A program made the position numbers and the translations under genes. The notes beneath the pieces are model-generated. The model was given only the letters and a program-made list of their open reading frames with translations, did no database searches and was not told the origin of the DNA. This document shows positions 59,601-64,000 of a stretch of 64,000 nt of DNA, in pieces. This DNA comes from Trogon surrucura (lineage: Eukaryota; Chordata; Aves; Trogoniformes; Trogonidae), in contig CM036629.1 in the NCBI GenBank assembly GCA_020746105.1, positions 1,433,501-1,497,500 of the forward strand, written 5' to 3'. Numbering within the stretch: position 1 is the first letter of the stretch; each line of letters starts with the position of its first letter.

Positions 59601-61060
59601 ACAAAGAGGTTTGAATGCATTAGTTTACATGGAATTAATCTCCAGATTCCAAACATGCTTTCAAGCTGGTTTGGCCTTCTTTTCCTGCGAAAGGAGGCCA
59701 GCGCCGCGTTGTAGGCAGCCGCTGTCGTAAGCGAGACTTGGAGCTGGAGCGGTGAGAGACTAGCACAGGCACCACATTCACTCCATTAAAAGGAATTTTT
59801 GGCTCGTGGACAAAACAAATTGGGGAAAAAAAAAAAAATTAAAAAAAAAAAAAAATCTTCTTTGCGCACCGCACCGGCGGTGACAGAAAAACAAGAGCGA
59901 GGTTGCGGGGTGACCCTCCTGGTGACCGCGGCGCCTTTCCGTAGGGCTTTGAGGGTCCCATTTTTGATGGGATTGTTTTCTTGTATATAATAAAGGATAA
60001 AACACGTCGCAAAGGACTGGGCTGAGGGGAGCGCTGGAAAAAGGTCCTTACAGGAGGTGATGAGGGGCGAGCTGCTCCCTGCAACAGGTTGGTCCGAAAT
60101 TCCCGGCGCTCCTGTGCGGTGGGAGCGAGGAGCCCGAGCGCTCCCGTTAGCTTTTCGGCCGGGCTGTCGTCCTTCCTTCCGACAGGGAGCAGTTGCGTGG
60201 GGGCGGGGAGCGCCGTAGTCGAAAGTGGGTGAAGTGGAAAGAAGCCAAAACTCTGCAGATTTACAGGGAACGGCGAACACTGATTCCTTTGAGAAAAGGT
60301 CGGCGCGTTTTACTTGCAAGCGCAGCCCTGGTAGGAACGTGCGAGGAGATGGAAACTGTGCTCCTCTGTGCCGGGGGAGTTTTTTCGTAATTTAACCGGG
60401 CAAAGACACACAAAGATGCTTATTTTGGGAGGTGGTGGAATGTTTCTGTAATAATTTCGGCAAATTTCGGTTCGCGCAGAGCATCTGTAAGAGTGGCACG
60501 CCCACAGTTTCGTGTGATCTGTTCTACTTGTTGGGGGGGAAAAAAAAAAAAAATTTGCTTTCCCTTGAATTTGGAAGTGGTTTAACCCAGAAGAACCTAC
60601 GCTGCGTTTATTTTTCCTCCCTGTTCAGTATCCTAAATCCACCGGGCTTGTAAGGCGTTCCTGCCCCGACGCTCGACCGGCACGAAAGCCGGCGCTGGGC
60701 AGAGCCGAGAGGCACGCTGGTCTCAGCGAGAGAAAAATAATCAGAAAAAGAGCTGAGATTGTTCTCAGAGGGAAGGAGTTGAAATGAATGCAGGAAAGAT
60801 CCCTGCGGGGTCTTCGCCGTGCACCTGGCAGCCTGCTGTACAGCTAATAACTCAGATTAGAAAGACTTCATTTGGGTCTGACGATTTTTTCCCCCTTGTT
60901 GACACCGAACGTGTAGCAGCCTGTAGTGTTTGAAACACAATATGCAAAACACCGCGTTAGTAACCGACTCCCTGACATTCCTGCGCTGCAGCTCGGCTGT
61001 GGGAGCTGCTTTTATAAGCTCCTCCATGAGCTGGCACCGGGAGGACGTGGAAGCTGAGCT
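59601..61060. other. non-coding stretch with paired A tracts
   Basis: Two A tracts (59826-59838 and 59841-59855) separated by TT, and an A14 tract near 60540-60553. TTTTATAAGC at 61011-61019 is TATA-like and precedes the next CpG cluster. No gene recognised. Confidence 0.5.
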
Positions 61061-61340
61061 GAGCCGGAGTCACAAGGGAAGCGCGAGCGATTGCCCTTAA
61101 CCCTTCGCGCACGGTGGGTGTTTGCCCTCGCCGAAGGGAGGAGGACGCCGACCGGCCGCGGCAACTTGGGCTGGCGGCGCGTCACCGCGACGGGCACGCG
61201 GGATGTTTTGGGGCCGGGCGGGCCCACCGGGAGCGAACATTGGGACACGTGAAGTCGCCACGAGGTGCGGGGAGGTATCAGCTGGGGAGCGTTGGGCTGG
61301 TCGCCCGTGGGCAAGCAGAAGCCGGGTTTATCTTCAGCAG
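61060..61340. promoter_or_regulatory. dense CpG cluster after a TATA-like box
   Basis: The line 61141-61200 has thirteen CpG in 60 bases, the highest count I found. TTTTATAAGC about 50 bases upstream could serve as a core element. No transcript or coding exon could be assigned. Confidence 0.45.
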
Positions 61341-62570
61341 TTAAGGAGTAGCAAGAAAACGCTCTGCTGTGCTTTACTGCATGCAGAGGTCTGGGTTTGC
61401 TCGTAACAAGTTGGGTTTTTTTTCAAAAATGTCTGCTTTCAGACAACTGGCAGGGAGACTGAGGTGCCAGGTAGCGTGAAAGCACTTGGCTGGATACCGG
61501 GGTTCTTCGCTGGCCGTCTCGGCACGGAAGGGAGATGCTGCAACAAATCGCTCTGCCGCTTTAAACCGAGTGAAAAAAATACAAAGCGTTCAGCTCAACA
61601 GCGAGGCTGGGCTAGAGCGCAGCCCGCTCGCTACAAATACGTGAAGAAAAAGCCACCAAAATAGAAAATTTCATCATTGCTCACGGGGCGGCAAGAGCTG
61701 AGCGCAGCACGTTGCTGAGAGCGATTGCGATAGTGGAACAGGAAGTCTCCTCCCCTCCGCGGGCTCCGTGCAGAGCCCTGATCAAAAGGATGTAAAGCTT
61801 GTTTACAAGATGTATGCAAAATATATTTGGGAAGGAGCAGAAGGGCTTTACAGACGGGGGTGCACCGAGAATACGTGCCGGCGCGTTAAGACAGGGTGCA
61901 AGCTACGTGTGACCCAAAGTCACCTGAACGTTGAGGGGCAAACCGAGAAGGCGCCGTTTCTGTCGGCTTGCGTCCGGCGAGCTGCTGGAAATGCACCTCG
62001 AGAGAGCTTCCTGCGTGCCTGAAAACCAAACCGGGGGGCACGAAATCCTCGTAGCCTTCTGCGAGAAAGCCTCGTGCCCGACGGTGCTGCCCTCCTTGGG
62101 GGTGGTGTGTGTGTGGCCGAGCGTTCCCATTGAAGGCGGGGGAGAAAGCGCTCGGCGTTCGGAAGGTGTCTGGTGTTCTCGGAGCCGCTTCGGAGTCCGG
62201 AGCGAAATGGCCAAGGTGTCATCGGGCTGATCCATGGATCGGTGACAGACTCGCTCGTGTTGGTACCCGCAGGGATGGGTCGCTCCTGCAGGGCTGATGA
62301 AGTCGCGTTGCGCTGCCTTCGGCCTCGCTCACCTTCCTCGGCTTCAGCGCGACAGGCACTTTCTTACCTCACAGGGAGTCTTAAGGCTTAATCCATTGTT
62401 TGTAAAGCTCTTTAAGATCCTTGTTTGGGAGCACTAGAGTCGGGGGGATTAAAAACCATTTATTTTTGCGTGTCTTGTATAACGCGCGTCTCAAAGACTT
62501 TCCAGAGGAGGAGGAATTGTGAGCCAGAGGGATGGCAGGTCTGGGAGGTAAACGCGAGGGAGGAAGCGGC
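61341..62570. other. non-coding stretch, CpG moderately high
   Basis: Nothing recognised. CpG rises again at about 61.95-62.25 kb. Confidence 0.5.
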
Positions 62571-63030
62571 TGGGAAGAACAAAGAGGGTGGAAAAGCAAA
62601 GGGCCGGTTCCCTGTTGCGGAGCCTTGGCCGTCAGGAGGGCGAGTTTCCAGCCCCGGAGGAAAGGGCCGGGTGCAGGAGAGCCGTCTTCCTCTTAATCCC
62701 GTTTAAAGACCCATCTGGTCGGCGTTGCTGCCCGGTTGTGAAGGGCAGATCTTCCCTCCGCTCGGTGCGTGCCCTCGGATGGGCGCGTGTCGGGAAGCGG
62801 GGATCGCGCTGCTGCTCGCCCGCTCTGCTTTGTCACCTCTAAACTGCCGAATGAGCTCGCGCGAGAATTAACGTCACTGATCTGGACAAGGGTGGGTTTT
62901 TTTACAACCAGATCTAGAACGGTCAGCGGACGGTCCCGCCACCCTGTGTGTAGGCGCGCGGGGAGCTGGCCCTCATCTCTCTTCGCACGCCCGTGGAGCT
63001 GCCGGGGACGTCGGTGAAGGTGTTTCCTCC
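62570..63030. promoter_or_regulatory. CpG-rich region, island-like
   Basis: The line 62761-62820 has ten CpG in 60 bases. A pyrimidine-rich CAG at about 63023-63035 looks like a splice acceptor, but the frame after it (to 63271) is short, ends in a hydrophobic stretch and is not recognised. Confidence 0.4.
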
Positions 63031-64000
63031 TGCAGGACCCCGGCTGCCCCTCGTCGGGGGACACCTTTGCTCCCAGGAAACCGTCCCTGGACCTGTGGCC
63101 CCACCAGGACATCCCTCCTGGCCACAGTGGACTTCCCTGATGCCGCTGCCTCTCTTCTGCAGAGGCTGTGTGAGGGCAGACGTGGGTGCTCCTGCCCTCG
63201 GCGAGGGCTTTGCCACCTTCCTCATCTTTGCCTGCTTTGTCCCCATGTCCCTGGTGCTGTCAGGCCTCTGAGGAAGCTGCTGCAGCTCCTCTGCATCTCC
63301 AGAACCTCTAAAGCCTTGGAGAAGAGGCAGCCCAGTGCTTTGGACACAGGCAGCGCCTTGGCTCCTGTGGGGAAACTGAAACTGGTGATTAAATTCTTTC
63401 CCCAGGTGCATGCCCGAGCGTTTTGCGTAGGTGTGTTACCGCCACATGACTCTCTCTGCGTTTCAAACGTCGTGTTTTCCCACGTGAACCTGTTTGGGGT
63501 CACGGAACGGGAGCGTTGCTGTTGTTCTCAGCCGTGGCTGAACGTCAGATGGGGCAGAATTAAAGGCTGGTGCTGGTTTGAGTTCTCACTCCAAGATACC
63601 CTACACACTCGTGATAATTACAAGCAAGCATCGAGGCCGCGGTTTCCGAATGGTGTCCAAGCACACTTGAGACCCTCAGTATTTTGGTTTTTGAGCCCCA
63701 TGATTTCACAGAAGCAGGAGAACTTGGCAGAAGCGGCCGTCAGCTGCTCCTGGCTGTTACCCACATGCAGGAGAGACTCATGTGGGGCTGGGGATGGCCC
63801 AGGCCGTGCTGGCTGCAGGTGTACGTGTGGCACAGGGATGTTCTCGAGGTGTGGGTGTGCTGGAGCCAGGGAGGGTGAGCAACCGGTGCCAAGGGCTGGG
63901 CTCACCTGCCGATGACGCTTGGAGGTGTCAGGCTATGGCCAAAGGGATGCTCTGGGTCCCCGAGCTGCTGCTCTTTTCCTTGACCTGTCACCGTGAGGCT
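63031..64000. other. non-coding stretch to the window end
   Basis: No gene or repeat family recognised. The plus frame of 282 codons at 63067-63915 starts with TTG and has no ATG until late, so it is not a plausible gene. Confidence 0.5.

Noticed and set aside
62993-63271. 92-codon plus frame with a hydrophobic C-terminus
   Set aside because: Short, unrecognised, in high-GC DNA; the hydrophobic end alone is not evidence of a gene.
63067-63915. 282-codon plus-strand open frame
   Set aside because: It starts with TTG and has no ATG until far downstream; no recognisable content.

Overview
The window looks like non-coding amniote, most probably bird, nuclear DNA. The best evidence is a set of CR1 LINE 3' ends. 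Several share the avian-type tail, in which a 'ctggactagatgatct' block is followed by a 'cccttccaac' block and an ATTCTRTG-like end. Low repeat density, high GC and well-preserved CpG outside genes would fit a bird microchromosome or another GC-rich gene-flank domain. No complete protein-coding gene, rRNA, tRNA, spliceosomal RNA or recognisable miRNA could be supported. There is no bacterial-type operon, CRISPR array, IS element or phage.

Layout. The left edge (1-170) is the end of a CpG-rich patch. From 200 to 8,700 the DNA is ordinary, with two (GT)n arrays, TATA-like boxes and an AT-rich block around 3.7-4.3 kb holding a perfect RFX X-box-like site. A CpG island at 8.7-9.1 kb is split by an uninterrupted run of 26 G. 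The stretch from 10.0 to 11.3 kb is AT-rich and has a long, broken reading frame on the minus strand. CR1 fragments lie near 12.9-13.5 (-), 17.2 (+), 22.0 (+), 23.3-23.7 (-), 40.6-41.0 (-) and 46.5-46.7 kb (+), with a doubtful one at 50.7 kb. Near 20.1-21.1 kb lie a CpG cluster, an 86-base near-perfect palindrome and a 3 x 31-bp minisatellite that repeats a TATA-like box. From 26 to 46 kb CpG clusters alternate with AT-rich DNA. From about 52 to 63 kb CpG clusters are frequent and dense, up to 13 CpG in 60 bases. The largest is 56.5-57.9 kb, with a TATA-like box just upstream.

Reading frames. The longest open frames (about 280-290 codons) either lack an ATG over most of their length, start with GTG or TTG, or run antisense through a CR1, so I treat them as chance. 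Three minus-strand areas (10.3-11.0, 16.3-16.8 and 21.3-23.0 kb) read more like protein and are listed as possible decayed coding sequence at low confidence. A mild excess of T over A on the + strand (about 341 T to 276 A in 22 lines sampled every 3 kb) makes the minus strand poorer in T, and so poorer in stop codons, and could explain these frames without any gene.

Overall this is probably intronic or intergenic DNA. The most distinctive element is the long hairpin at 20,148-20,233. Nothing here amounts to a demonstrated new biological system.
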